From NCBI GenBank assembly GCA_023446155.1, contig JAEXIT010000017.1, positions 372,001-436,000 on the forward strand: DNA of 64,000 bases, given 5' to 3'. Shown piece by piece: positions 51,647 to 61,300 of this stretch (positions within the stretch are counted from its first letter, which is position 1; each line of letters begins with the position of its first letter). The position numbers and the translations under genes are program-made. Source of the DNA: Bacteroidota bacterium. Lineage in GTDB: Bacteria > Bacteroidota > Bacteroidia > Flavobacteriales > Flavobacteriaceae. Under the pieces are notes generated by a model. That model saw only the letters and a program-made list of their open reading frames with translations. It was not told the DNA's origin and ran no database searches.

Positions 51647-52535
51647 AGTGAAAAGAATGGCTATTGTAGCCGCCGTGATACTAACCAGTGGTGTTATGGT
51701 TTATTGGACCAACACCGGAACCGGAACCGACGTGGATGTGAAAAACCATGTGTATTTGCCGATGAACATCGATTTTGCTGGCGAAAGAGTACCGATGACA
51801 CTTTCGGATGTGAAGGAAAGATTGGATCGTGAGCTTTTGGTGAATGTCAATCTGCATGCGACGACGGCTTTGGTGATCAAAAGAGCCAATCGGGCTTTTC
51901 CGGTAATCGAACCGATTTTACGTCAATATGGCGTTCCGGACGATTTTAAATACCTGGCGGTTATCGAAAGCGGACTGGTAAATGCGGTATCATCGGCCGG
52001 AGCAAGAGGGGTATGGCAGTTTATGCCGGAAACAGCCAAGGAAAAAGGAATGGAAGTAACCGAAACGGTTGACGAACGTTATCATCTGGAAAAATCGACC
52101 GAAGCAGCTTGTAAATATTTGTTGGCCGCCAAAGAAAAATTTGGAAACTGGACCCTGGCTGCTGCTTCTTATAATGGAGGTATGAACGGAGTAAATAAAC
52201 AAATCGACAGTCAGAAAGTAAACGATTATTACGATTTATTGCTGAATGACGAAACGGCGCGTTATGTTTTCCGCATTCTGGCTTTAAAGGAGATTATGAG
52301 CAATCAGGCAAAATATGACTACGACTTGCCTAAAGAGGTGTTGTACCAGCAGATTCCGGTGCGAAAAATAGACGTAACGGCCAATATCGACGATCTGGCT
52401 GCTTTTGCAATAGAACAAGGCATCAATTATAAGATTCTAAAAATCCACAACCCGTGGTTACGCGATAAAAAACTGGTGGTACTGCCAAATAAAACCTATA
52501 CGATCGATATTCCCTTGGAAGGATATAAGCGCTAA
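51639..52535 (+). CDS. Lytic transglycosylase (GH23/SLT type)
   Basis: The 298-residue protein has an N-terminal membrane or signal segment (about 5-25), then the SLT domain with the catalytic Glu in YLAVIESGLVNAVSSAGARG, then VWQFMPETAKEKGMEV and AAASYNGGMNGVNKQI. It cuts peptidoglycan with formation of anhydromuramic acid. Its length is short for the MltD family, and no LysM repeat is clear in the C-terminus, although residues about 250-298 (LAAFAIEQGINYKILKIHNP) look LysM-like in part. It converges on the thioredoxin-like gene with a 4-base overlap. Confidence 0.93.
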   Translation: MNKVKRMAIVAAVILTSGVMVYWTNTGTGTDVDVKNHVYLPMNIDFAGERVPMTLSDVKERLDRELLVNVNLHATTALVIKRANRAFPVIEPILRQYGVPDDFKYLAVIESGLVNAVSSAGARGVWQFMPETAKEKGMEVTETVDERYHLEKSTEAACKYLLAAKEKFGNWTLAAASYNGGMNGVNKQIDSQKVNDYYDLLLNDETARYVFRILALKEIMSNQAKYDYDLPKEVLYQQIPVRKIDVTANIDDLAAFAIEQGINYKILKIHNPWLRDKKLVVLPNKTYTIDIPLEGYKR

Positions 52536-53236
52536 TGTTTTGCTAGTCCTTGCGAGGTGTTGTTCTTGCTATTGATCAAAAGACAATTAAGGTTGTCTTT
52601 AAAAAAAGCATAGTTGATATCAAACGCCTGACTATAAGTGGCGCTCGGGCGAAGTTGTATAGTATTGCGTTTGATGGCGACTACAGTCCGCTTTTCGTCC
52701 AGAAAATAAAAAATAGGAAACCCCAGACTGTGCTTTAACGTGGATACCAGATAAGCATCTTTGTTATAGGTTTCGTGAGCATAACAAAACACGATATATC
52801 GGTCGAATTTTTTAGACAGCTTTTTTAGACTTTGTTTTCGATCCCAGTATAAGACGATAAATTGAATGTTATTTCCATACTGTCGGGCGAGTTTATTTAA
52901 CGCCTTGATTTCTCCTTTGCGATGAATGCACCAGGATGCATAGGTAATCAGGAAGATTGGTTTGTTGAAGGAGCTAATTCGCTGACGGTTTTTGCGATAT
53001 CGCTTTAAATTAAAATCATCAAAAGTAGTGCCCGCCAGTTGGCATTGAACCAAAGAATCAAACAGAAAGTTGGCGCGATCAATATTGCCGTTGCGATAGG
53101 CCAGTTCTGACTTTTTGGAATAAATTTTTAAGTTTCGGTGTAAGGTATTTGAAAACAATAGACGATTGTTATCTTGAGCGGTAGCTGTAGAAGATAGCAA
53201 AACAAAAACGATACTTGTGAAGTAGAAGTTTCTCAT
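52532..53236 (-). CDS. TlpA/thioredoxin-like secreted protein with one redox cysteine
   Basis: The 234-residue protein starts at ATG 53236 with a signal peptide ending at TATAQ (an in-frame TTG at 53248 is rejected). A thioredoxin fold follows, with PIFLITYASWCIHRKGEIKAL around Cys103, IQFIVLYWDR and GFPIFYFLDEKR (cis-Pro loop FP). In TlpA-type proteins the active site is WCxPC, but here one residue is missing and the second Cys is replaced by His or Arg, leaving a monothiol. It may have lost disulfide exchange. A TATCTTTG box (53291-53284) lies upstream. Confidence 0.78.
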   Translation of the reverse strand: MRNFYFTSIVFVLLSSTATAQDNNRLLFSNTLHRNLKIYSKKSELAYRNGNIDRANFLFDSLVQCQLAGTTFDDFNLKRYRKNRQRISSFNKPIFLITYASWCIHRKGEIKALNKLARQYGNNIQFIVLYWDRKQSLKKLSKKFDRYIVFCYAHETYNKDAYLVSTLKHSLGFPIFYFLDEKRTVVAIKRNTIQLRPSATYSQAFDINYAFFKDNLNCLLINSKNNTSQGLAKH

Positions 53237-53327
53237 AGGCAAATACAATTTTTAGGTACTTGTTGGGGGAAAACATTCTATTACAAAGATACGCTCAATG
53301 GGCTAAGGTTGTGTGGAAAGCATAAAA

Positions 53328-53350
53328 AAAAACGCCTTTTGAGCGTTTTT
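53328..53350 (-). terminator. Terminator of the TPR membrane protein gene
   Basis: The stem AAAAACGC/GCGTTTTT with a 7-base loop lies 24 bases past the stop, with a T run on the minus strand. Confidence 0.65.
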
Positions 53351-53373
53351 TCGTTGTATTTGCATGTTTTTAA

Positions 53374-53889
53374 CTACATTTTCTTCATTTGATCTTTCAT
53401 CATTTTGATCTGATCTTTCAGCATATTCTGCTTGTCCAGTTTTTTCGCTTCGTTTAAAAGGTTGGTTGCTTCCAGTTTTCTTCTTCGGGTCATGGCGATA
53501 CCGGCAAGGTTTAATTTCGCCAAAGCCAGATCCTGATCCATGTTCAGACCTAATTCGATTGCTTTTTTGAAATATTTTTCAGCTGCTGATAAATTGGTTT
53601 GCGAAACCATTAAGCCGTTCAGATAATTGTAATACCCCTGTTGTTTGCGAACCAAAGCTGTTTCCGGGTTCTTAATATAGGCAAGCCATTTTTGAGCGCC
53701 TGGGAAATCCTGTTTCCGAAGTTTTAAAAACGCCAATAAAATAAACTCGTTTTTGAAATACAATAAAATAAAAATAGACGAAAGCAGTAATAAGAAAATC
53801 CCGTTTCCGATGTTACTTTCGGTGAATTGCCAGATACCAAGTGCAATGATTAAAGCGGCTATAATCAGTTTAATATTTCTGTGAAACAT
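53374..53889 (-). CDS. Membrane protein with TPR-like C-terminus
   Basis: The 171-residue protein has two N-terminal membrane helices (about 7-22 and 28-50), then helix pairs spaced like TPR repeats (AQKWLAYIKNPETALVRKQQGYYNYLNGL, then NLSAAEKYFKKAIELGLNMDQDLALAKLNL). The C-terminus is Lys/Met/Gln-rich (MLKDQIKMMKDQMKKM). I recognise no named family. It is a single gene with its own terminator. Confidence 0.8.
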   Translation of the reverse strand: MFHRNIKLIIAALIIALGIWQFTESNIGNGIFLLLLSSIFILLYFKNEFILLAFLKLRKQDFPGAQKWLAYIKNPETALVRKQQGYYNYLNGLMVSQTNLSAAEKYFKKAIELGLNMDQDLALAKLNLAGIAMTRRRKLEATNLLNEAKKLDKQNMLKDQIKMMKDQMKKM

Positions 53890-54041
53890 AATTGTTTTTG
53901 TTTTAAGTTTGCAAATGTAATAAAATGAAACGAGCGGACGAAATTAAGTTTTCCGAAGCCGGTTTACAAGCAAAAGCTGCCCCTACTAACTGTTGAAGAA
54001 CAAAGTAGTTAAGAGAAATAAAAATATTTTTTTAAAAGGGC

Positions 54042-54071
54042 TTGCCAGAAATAAAAGTCTTTGTATATTTG
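54042..54071 (+). promoter_or_regulatory. Promoter of rpmH
   Basis: TTG (54042-54044), 19 bases, TATATTTG (54064-54071), a full match to the consensus. The expected leader is about 63 bases. Confidence 0.7.
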
Positions 54072-54140
54072 CACTCGGTTTTGAAGCGAGAGAATTTCAA
54101 AGCTGATCCTATTTAAAAACACGATTTAAAGATAAAAGCA

Positions 54141-54302
54141 ATGAGTAAGAGAACGTTTCAACCATCAAAAAGAAAAAGAAGAAACAAGCACGGTTTCATG
54201 GAAAGAATGGCTTCTGCTAACGGAAGAAAAGTATTAGCACGTAGAAGAGCTAAAGGAAGACATAAGTTAACGGTTTCATCAGAACCAAGACATAAAAAAT
54301 AA
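54141..54302 (+). CDS. rpmH: 50S ribosomal protein L34
   Basis: The 53-residue highly basic protein reads MSKRTFQPSKRKRRNKHGFM and continues to GRHKLTVSSEPRHKK, the L34 pattern TFQPSxxKRxRxHGFxxRM. It is a component of the large ribosomal subunit. Its usual partners dnaA or rnpA are not adjacent; instead carB follows 100 bases downstream beyond a terminator. Strong promoter and narrow codon use fit high expression. Confidence 0.97.
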   Translation: MSKRTFQPSKRKRRNKHGFMERMASANGRKVLARRRAKGRHKLTVSSEPRHKK

Positions 54303-54322
54303 TGATTTTTAAAATCATAAAT

Positions 54323-54357
54323 AAAGGTGTTACTCATTTAAGGTAACGCCTTTTTTT
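54323..54357 (+). terminator. Terminator of rpmH
   Basis: The 11-bp stem AAAGGTGTTAC/GTAACGCCTTT (one G-U) is followed by T's. Confidence 0.8.
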
Positions 54358-54402
54358 ATATCTTTTCGTTAAAAATAAAATAACTACATACAACACAACA
54401 CA

Positions 54403-57255
54403 ATGCCTAAAGACAATTCAATTAAATCGGTTTTAATTATTGGTTCGGGGCCTATCGTAATCGGACAGGCCTGTGAGTTTGACTACTCCGGATCACAATC
54501 GGCACGATCGCTTCGTGAAGAGGGAATTGAAGTAATTCTGATCAACTCTAACCCAGCGACCATTATGACCGACCCATCCATGGCCGATCATATTTATTTA
54601 AAGCCTTTAACTACAAAATCCATTATCGAAATCCTAAAAGCGCACCCGCAAATTGATGCGGTTTTGCCAACTATGGGGGGACAAACTGCCTTGAATCTGT
54701 GTTTGGAAGCAGATGAAAAAGGAATCTGGCAGGATTTTAACGTACGATTGATTGGTGTTGATGTAAATGCCATTAATGTAACCGAAGATCGCGAGCAGTT
54801 TAAACAATTGCTGGCGAAAATCGAAATCCCGGTAGCACCAGCGAAAACAGCAAATTCCTTCCTGAAAGGAAAAGAAATTGCTCAGGAGTTTGGTTTTCCG
54901 TTAGTAATCCGACCGTCATTTACATTGGGTGGAACCGGAGCTGCTTTTGTACATAAAAAAGAAGATTTCGACGATTTGTTAACCCGCGGACTGGAGGCGT
55001 CTCCAATCCATGAGGTACTGATTGATAAAGCTTTATTAGGTTGGAAAGAATACGAACTGGAATTATTACGCGATAAAAATGATAACGTAGTGATCATCTG
55101 TACGATCGAGAATATGGACCCGATGGGAATCCATACCGGAGACAGTATTACAGTGGCACCAGCGATGACATTATCCGACAGAACATTCCAGAGAATGCGG
55201 GATATGGCAATCCTGATGATGCGAAGTATCGGAAACTTTGCCGGCGGATGTAACGTACAGTTTGCCGTTTCTCCGGATGAAAAAGAAGATATCGTAGCGA
55301 TTGAAATCAACCCGCGTGTATCGCGCTCTTCGGCCTTAGCTTCGAAAGCAACCGGATATCCAATCGCAAAAATCGCAACCAAACTGGCTTTGGGATATTC
55401 ATTAGACGAATTGCAAAACCAGATTACCAAATCGACTTCGGCTTTATTTGAACCGACTTTGGACTATGTGATCGTAAAAATACCGCGTTGGAACTTCGAT
55501 AAATTTGAAGGAGCCGACAGAACACTCGGATTGCAGATGAAATCCGTAGGTGAAGTAATGGGAATTGGGCGTTCGTTCCAGGAAGCCTTACACAAAGCAA
55601 CGCAATCGTTGGAAATTAAACGAAACGGGTTGGGCGCCGATGGTAAAGGGTATACCAATTACGATCAGATTATTGACAAACTGACCTATGCAAGTTGGGA
55701 TCGCGTATTCGTGATTTACGATGCAATTGCGATGGGAATTCCATTAAGTCGTATCCACGAAATCACTAAAATCGACATGTGGTTCTTAAAACAATACGAA
55801 GAACTATATGCTCTGGAAAAAGAAATCTCCAAGCACAATATCGACACCCTGACGAAGGAGTTGTTACTGGAAGCGAAACAAAAAGGATTTGCCGACAGAC
55901 AGATTGCCCATATGTTAGGATGCCTGGAAAGTCAGATTTACAAATTGCGAGAAGATTTAGGGGTAAAACGGGTTTACAAATTGGTAGATACCTGTGCCGC
56001 CGAATTTAAAGCGCAAACACCATACTATTATTCCACTTTCGAAGCGGAAATCGAAAAAGCCGACGGAACCCGTTATGTCGATAACGAAAGCGTGGTATCC
56101 GACCGTAAAAAAGTAATTGTTCTGGGCTCCGGACCTAACCGTATCGGACAAGGAATTGAATTCGATTATTCTTGTGTCCATGGGGTATTGGCGGCTTCGG
56201 AATGCGGATACGAGACAATAATGATCAACTGTAACCCGGAAACGGTATCTACCGATTTTGATACGGCTGATAAATTGTATTTCGAACCGGTTTTCTGGGA
56301 GCATATCTACGATATTATCCGTCATGAAAAACCAGAAGGAGTGATTGTACAGTTAGGAGGACAAACCGCCTTAAAACTAGCTGAAAAACTGTCAAAATAT
56401 GGTGTTAAGATCATCGGAACCAGTTTTGATGCCTTAGATTTAGCCGAAGACAGAGGGCGTTTTTCGGAATTACTGGAAGAATTAAAAATTCCATTCCCGA
56501 AATTCGGAGTGGCCGAAAGCGCGGAAGAAGCTTCAAAATTGGCCGACCAACTGGACTTCCCATTATTAGTGCGCCCTTCTTATGTATTGGGAGGACAGGG
56601 AATGAAAATTGTGATCAACAAACAAGAACTGGAAGAACATGTGGTTGACTTACTGCGTAAGATTCCGAATAACAAACTATTGCTGGATCATTACCTGGAT
56701 GGAGCGATTGAGGCGGAAGCCGATGCGATTTGCGATGGCGAAAACGTTTATATCATCGGTATCATGGAGCATATTGAACCGTGTGGTATCCACTCCGGTG
56801 ATAGTAATGCGACCTTGCCACCGTTTAACTTGGGTGAGTTCGTAATGCAGCAGATTAAAGACCATACCAAGAAAATCGCACTGGCATTAAAAACGGTAGG
56901 ACTTATCAATATACAGTTTGCGATTAAAGACGATACGGTTTACATTATCGAGGCGAATCCAAGAGCGTCGCGTACGGTACCGTTTATTGCAAAAGCCTAT
57001 GGCGAACCGTATGTGAACTATGCGACTAAAGTAATGTTGGGTGTGAATAAAGTAACTGACTTTGATTTTAATCCGCATTTAAAAGGTTATGCAATCAAGC
57101 AACCGGTATTCTCATTCAGCAAGTTTAAAAACGTAAACAAGGCATTAGGTCCTGAAATGAAATCGACAGGAGAAAGTATCCTGTTTATCGACGACCTGAA
57201 AGACGATCAGTTCTACGAATTGTACTCCAGAAGAAAAATGTATCTGAGTAAATAA
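54403..57255 (+). CDS. carB: Carbamoyl-phosphate synthase large subunit, without allosteric domain
   Basis: The 950-residue enzyme makes carbamoyl phosphate for arginine and pyrimidine synthesis from bicarbonate, ammonia and two ATP. It has two homologous ATP-grasp halves, one starting with VLIIGSGPIVIGQACEFDYS and one with VIVLGSGPNRIGQGIEFDYS, both with RPSFTLGGTG/RPSYVLGGQG ATP loops. The protein ends at ALGPEMKSTGESILFIDDL and lacks the C-terminal methylglyoxal synthase-like domain present in E. coli CarB (1073 residues). That domain normally responds to UMP, IMP and ornithine. The small subunit is not in the window. Confidence 0.97.
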   Translation: MPKDNSIKSVLIIGSGPIVIGQACEFDYSGSQSARSLREEGIEVILINSNPATIMTDPSMADHIYLKPLTTKSIIEILKAHPQIDAVLPTMGGQTALNLCLEADEKGIWQDFNVRLIGVDVNAINVTEDREQFKQLLAKIEIPVAPAKTANSFLKGKEIAQEFGFPLVIRPSFTLGGTGAAFVHKKEDFDDLLTRGLEASPIHEVLIDKALLGWKEYELELLRDKNDNVVIICTIENMDPMGIHTGDSITVAPAMTLSDRTFQRMRDMAILMMRSIGNFAGGCNVQFAVSPDEKEDIVAIEINPRVSRSSALASKATGYPIAKIATKLALGYSLDELQNQITKSTSALFEPTLDYVIVKIPRWNFDKFEGADRTLGLQMKSVGEVMGIGRSFQEALHKATQSLEIKRNGLGADGKGYTNYDQIIDKLTYASWDRVFVIYDAIAMGIPLSRIHEITKIDMWFLKQYEELYALEKEISKHNIDTLTKELLLEAKQKGFADRQIAHMLGCLESQIYKLREDLGVKRVYKLVDTCAAEFKAQTPYYYSTFEAEIEKADGTRYVDNESVVSDRKKVIVLGSGPNRIGQGIEFDYSCVHGVLAASECGYETIMINCNPETVSTDFDTADKLYFEPVFWEHIYDIIRHEKPEGVIVQLGGQTALKLAEKLSKYGVKIIGTSFDALDLAEDRGRFSELLEELKIPFPKFGVAESAEEASKLADQLDFPLLVRPSYVLGGQGMKIVINKQELEEHVVDLLRKIPNNKLLLDHYLDGAIEAEADAICDGENVYIIGIMEHIEPCGIHSGDSNATLPPFNLGEFVMQQIKDHTKKIALALKTVGLINIQFAIKDDTVYIIEANPRASRTVPFIAKAYGEPYVNYATKVMLGVNKVTDFDFNPHLKGYAIKQPVFSFSKFKNVNKALGPEMKSTGESILFIDDLKDDQFYELYSRRKMYLSK

Positions 57256-57273
57256 TAACAGTATATCATACCG

Positions 57274-57304
57274 AAAGCCTCGCTAATATAGTGAGGCTTT
57301 TTTA
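57274..57304 (+). terminator. Terminator of carB
   Basis: A 12-bp stem (AAAGCCTCGCTA with its complement, one G-U pair) and a 3-base loop are followed by T's. Confidence 0.8.
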
Positions 57305-57367
57305 TTGCAGTAAAATCCGATTTCTATTTTCAAACTGATTTTTTACTAGCTTTACTTAAAAATTACT

Positions 57368-58324
57368 ATGGCATTCCTAAAGCGCATCAGTTCCAGAGCT
57401 AAAGCAGACGAAAATACCGGTTTTGGAAGTAATGCTTCCATATATGGTGCACGATTTGTAAACAAAGATGGTAATGCGAATGTCCGGAAAGTGGGAATCG
57501 GTATTACGGAACGGATCAGTTGGTACCATGCGATGATCGATGTGCCGCGTTGGAAATTTATGTTTATCATATTCGCCTTTTACCTGATTGTCAATTTTAT
57601 TTTTGCGTGTATTTACTTTTTGCTTGGCGTACAACATCTACAAGGAATCAATGCGGTAACAGCAGTGGATCAGTTCGGACAGGCTTTCTTTTTTAGCGCA
57701 CAAACCTTTACTACTGTTGGTTATGGGCATATTAGTCCGACTGGTTTTATGACCAGTTTTGTCGCTTCGGTTGAAGCGCTGTTCGGATTGTTGAGTTTCG
57801 CTATTGCTACCGGTTTGTTTTACGGAAGGTTCAGTAAGCCCAAAGCTTTGATCCGTTTTTCGGAGAATGCGGTCATTGCGCCTTATAAAGAAGGGAAAGC
57901 CCTGATGTTACGCATGACACCTTATAAGAATACCAACCTGATGGAGGCCGAAGCTAAGGCAACAATTGGATTAAGTCTGGAGGAAGACGGTAAAAAAGTC
58001 AACAAGTTTTTTTCGCTCGACCTCGAATTGGACAAAATTAATATGCTAACCTTAAGTTGGACGTTGGTACATCCCATAACCGAAAATAGTCCATTATATA
58101 CCTTTGCCGAAGCGGATTATCAAAATCAGAAAGGCGAAATTCTGATTTTTGTCAAAGTTTTTGACGATATGTTTAGTACCACGGTTGTAAAACGGACTTC
58201 CTATACCTTACGCGAAGTAATTTATGGCGCTCGTTTTTTACCCATGTTTGAAGCCGATCGCGATAGTGACGAGACCATACTTTATGTGGATAAGCTAAAC
58301 AGTATTCAGAAAGAAAACCTTTAA
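57368..58324 (+). CDS. Inward-rectifier-type potassium channel (KirBac)
   Basis: The 318-residue protein has two membrane helices (about 65-88 and 130-152) flanking a pore helix with selectivity filter TVGYG (residues 116-120, in SAQTFTTVGYGHISPTGF). A cytosolic Ig-like C-terminal domain (about 160-310) follows, with RFSENAVIAPYKEGKALMLRM. This is the KirBac architecture. The C-terminal domain contains lipid and regulatory contacts in known members. Strongly conserved filter, full length. Confidence 0.93.
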   Translation: MAFLKRISSRAKADENTGFGSNASIYGARFVNKDGNANVRKVGIGITERISWYHAMIDVPRWKFMFIIFAFYLIVNFIFACIYFLLGVQHLQGINAVTAVDQFGQAFFFSAQTFTTVGYGHISPTGFMTSFVASVEALFGLLSFAIATGLFYGRFSKPKALIRFSENAVIAPYKEGKALMLRMTPYKNTNLMEAEAKATIGLSLEEDGKKVNKFFSLDLELDKINMLTLSWTLVHPITENSPLYTFAEADYQNQKGEILIFVKVFDDMFSTTVVKRTSYTLREVIYGARFLPMFEADRDSDETILYVDKLNSIQKENL

Positions 58325-58366
58325 AAAAAATAAAAGTATAGTGCGACCACTATACTTTTATTTTTT
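58325..58366. terminator. Strong bidirectional terminator
   Basis: A long perfect stem with arms ending in GTG/CAC and the 4-base loop CGAC, flanked by A and T runs, serves the channel gene and the converging T9SS protein gene. Confidence 0.85.
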
Positions 58367-61300
58367 AACGGATCAATGAAAAATGACCGCTGTGTTCTTT
58401 TCCATCTTTTCGCGCAACAACAAACCAATAGTCCGTTGCGGGAAGCGGTGCGCCGTTGTAGGTGCCATCCCAACCGGAATCGTTATGTTTAAGCTCTTTT
58501 ATAAATTTTCCAAAACGATCAAAGATCCGTACGGTCAGCCCTTTTTCATAATTGGAGAATTTAATACGCCATCGGTCGTTATGACCATCTCCATTTGGAC
58601 TAAAAAACTTCGGATAATTGAGTAGGAAAACGTCTTTTGAGGTTAATCCACATTCGTTTTTATCTTTTACATAAACGGTATAATTTCCGCTGCTTAGGTT
58701 GGTAAAAGTAGCGCTGTTTTGGAAATGTATCCCGTCCAGTGAATAGTCGTAGTTACCAATACTGCCGCTGGAAAGGATTACTGAAATCGTGTTCTCATTT
58801 TCGGTCCAGTCGGTGGTTGCGATACTTGTAATAACCGGAGCATTGGAAGCTACCACATTAATATTTTTAGTAGCCGAACACGTTATGGCACCATGATTCT
58901 GAGTTACCGTAACGGAATAATTTCCGGGTTGACTAACGGTGATCGATGAAGTGGTTGCGCCGGTCGACCATAGGTAGCTGCTGTAATTGCCACTTGCATT
59001 AAGAAGGATGGTATTGTTGGAGCAAATGGCCACGGTATCCGGAATTCCGATATGTGGCTGATTGACCAATGTTAGCGTCAAGCGAACCACCTGATAGCAA
59101 CCGTTACTAGCCTGGACATGCACATAAATTACTGCGGTTCCAATTGTCAGGTTATAGTTGGTAGGGGTGTTTATTAATGCACTGCTATTCTGATTTTCGG
59201 CACCAGACAGCGACGTATAGTACGAAAACGTAACACTGTTGTCGGATGTGATGTTGCTATTAAAACTGGTCAGATCAACCTGTTCTGTATTATTATTTTG
59301 AATAGCACAAATTGAAGTGGTGTAATCCTGTGCATTAACCGTGTTGGTCAGTGTAATGTGTATGCCAATTCGAGGGCCTTCACATCCATTTACTGTCTGC
59401 GTTGCGAAATAAGTGGTGTTGTCCTGTAGTGCCGTTGTTACCGGCAGAATTGTGTTTCCGGTACTGCTATCGTACCATTTGATGGTGTTTCCTGTTATCT
59501 GAATATCGGCTAAGGTCACATTTTGATTATTGCAAAGAATCTGCGATGTTGCCGCAGTTGGTAAAGGTGTGGTAACCAGATGTACTGTAATTGGAGTTAA
59601 GGCACTTTCGCAGCCGTTAACAGTTTGTGAGGCATAATACGTGGTATTGTCTTGCAATAGTGTGCCGGGGTTTACTATCGTTCCGTTAACATTATCGTAC
59701 CAAAGAATATTTTGACCACTAATCGCAATAGCGGCAATAGTTGCATTTTGTTGCACGCAGAAGGATTGTGTATTGTTGGCTGTGGGTTCCGGAGTGGCGG
59801 TAATGGTCACATTTTGTGTCTGTGTCGTACTGTTTGTGCCGGTTCCGTAATGCCAGGTTATGCTGTAGTTCCCCGGAACGGTATACGTTAGCGGATCAGT
59901 TGTTGTTCCCTGTATCAACCCGCTACAACTATCCTGAGCCGTAGGAATGCTGGTGATAATCGTGTTGCAATCGCCGTTAATGGTCGGTAAATTGGATAAC
60001 GAAGGCGTAGGGGGAGCGGCATTACCCACTGTTACAGTTACGGTTATGGTGTTGTCGCATCCGCCGGTACCGGTAATCGTACAACTATATTGTCCGCTAT
60101 GTAGTGCCGTCGCATTGTGGATCACTGGATTTTGAAGTGAGGAGGAAAAACCGTTTGGTCCCGTCCACTGATAATTTGTTCCGCCACTGGCGGTTAATTC
60201 GAGGTCGTGGTTAATGCAAATCGGAGCATTGCTGTTGGCAGTTGTGGCGGAACGGCAGTCTTTAAATTTTACTAAAAAGGCGTCCGCACCGATTGTATTC
60301 CCACTGGGAAGAGAGGCGAAATCTGGCTGATGTGATCCGACTGTCGCAATACCCGTTCGGCTAACAGAAGTGCCGTACAAAATAACATCATTGGAACTAT
60401 CGACAGCGGTTAATCCCATTTGATCACTCATTTCTCCGCCATAATAGGTACCCCATTCCCGTTGACCGGAACTGGTTAATTTCACCAGATAAACCGTTGA
60501 ACTGTAGCTGGCATTGATCTTGGTGGGCATATAAGCATCGGGCGTTGTAATACCACTGCTTATTTTGGTATACCCGGAAAAGTAAACCTCCTGATTTTGA
60601 TTCGCCGAAAGTCCCAGTATCATATCCGGAAAGTAGGTACCCCATACTTTTTGTTGTGTTGCGATATCAAATTTCAAAATATAACCGCTCTCCGTAATCG
60701 TGGGCATGATATTCGGAATAAGCTGGAAGGTTTCAAAAAAAGTACCTGGCGTTCCAATTCCGGACTGACTGTTTGTTTTTCCGATCAGATAGAGGGCATT
60801 GCCCTTTAACTTTCCAAGATAAATATTATCGGCAGCATTACCGCCTATGTAGGTTCCCCATATGCGTTGTCCGTCCAGTCCGAATTTAATGATTATATTG
60901 TCTGAACCGCCATTTCGTGTGGTCTGATAGGCATTTGGGGTAGCGACATTACTATCGCTCCAGGAACTTCCAACAGCGTATAGAAAATTGTCGTCGGAGA
61001 TAGAGCAGGACCAAAAACTTTCGGCTGCGGGACCTCCATAATAGGTTCCCCAGGTTCGGACACCCTGTGTGGAGAATTTTACAAGATAAGCATCACTACT
61101 GCCGTTAACAACATCGATATTGGGCTTGTGTGATCCGGCTGTTGCGATGCCGGTACCGCTGTCTGTCTCACCGCATAGGTAAACACTATTGGTATTATCG
61201 ACGGTTATGCCACGGGCGGAATCGTTAAAATTTCCCCCGCAATAGGTACCCCATTCCCGGAGTCCGGCCGCATTTAATTTAACTACATATGCATCCCTGT

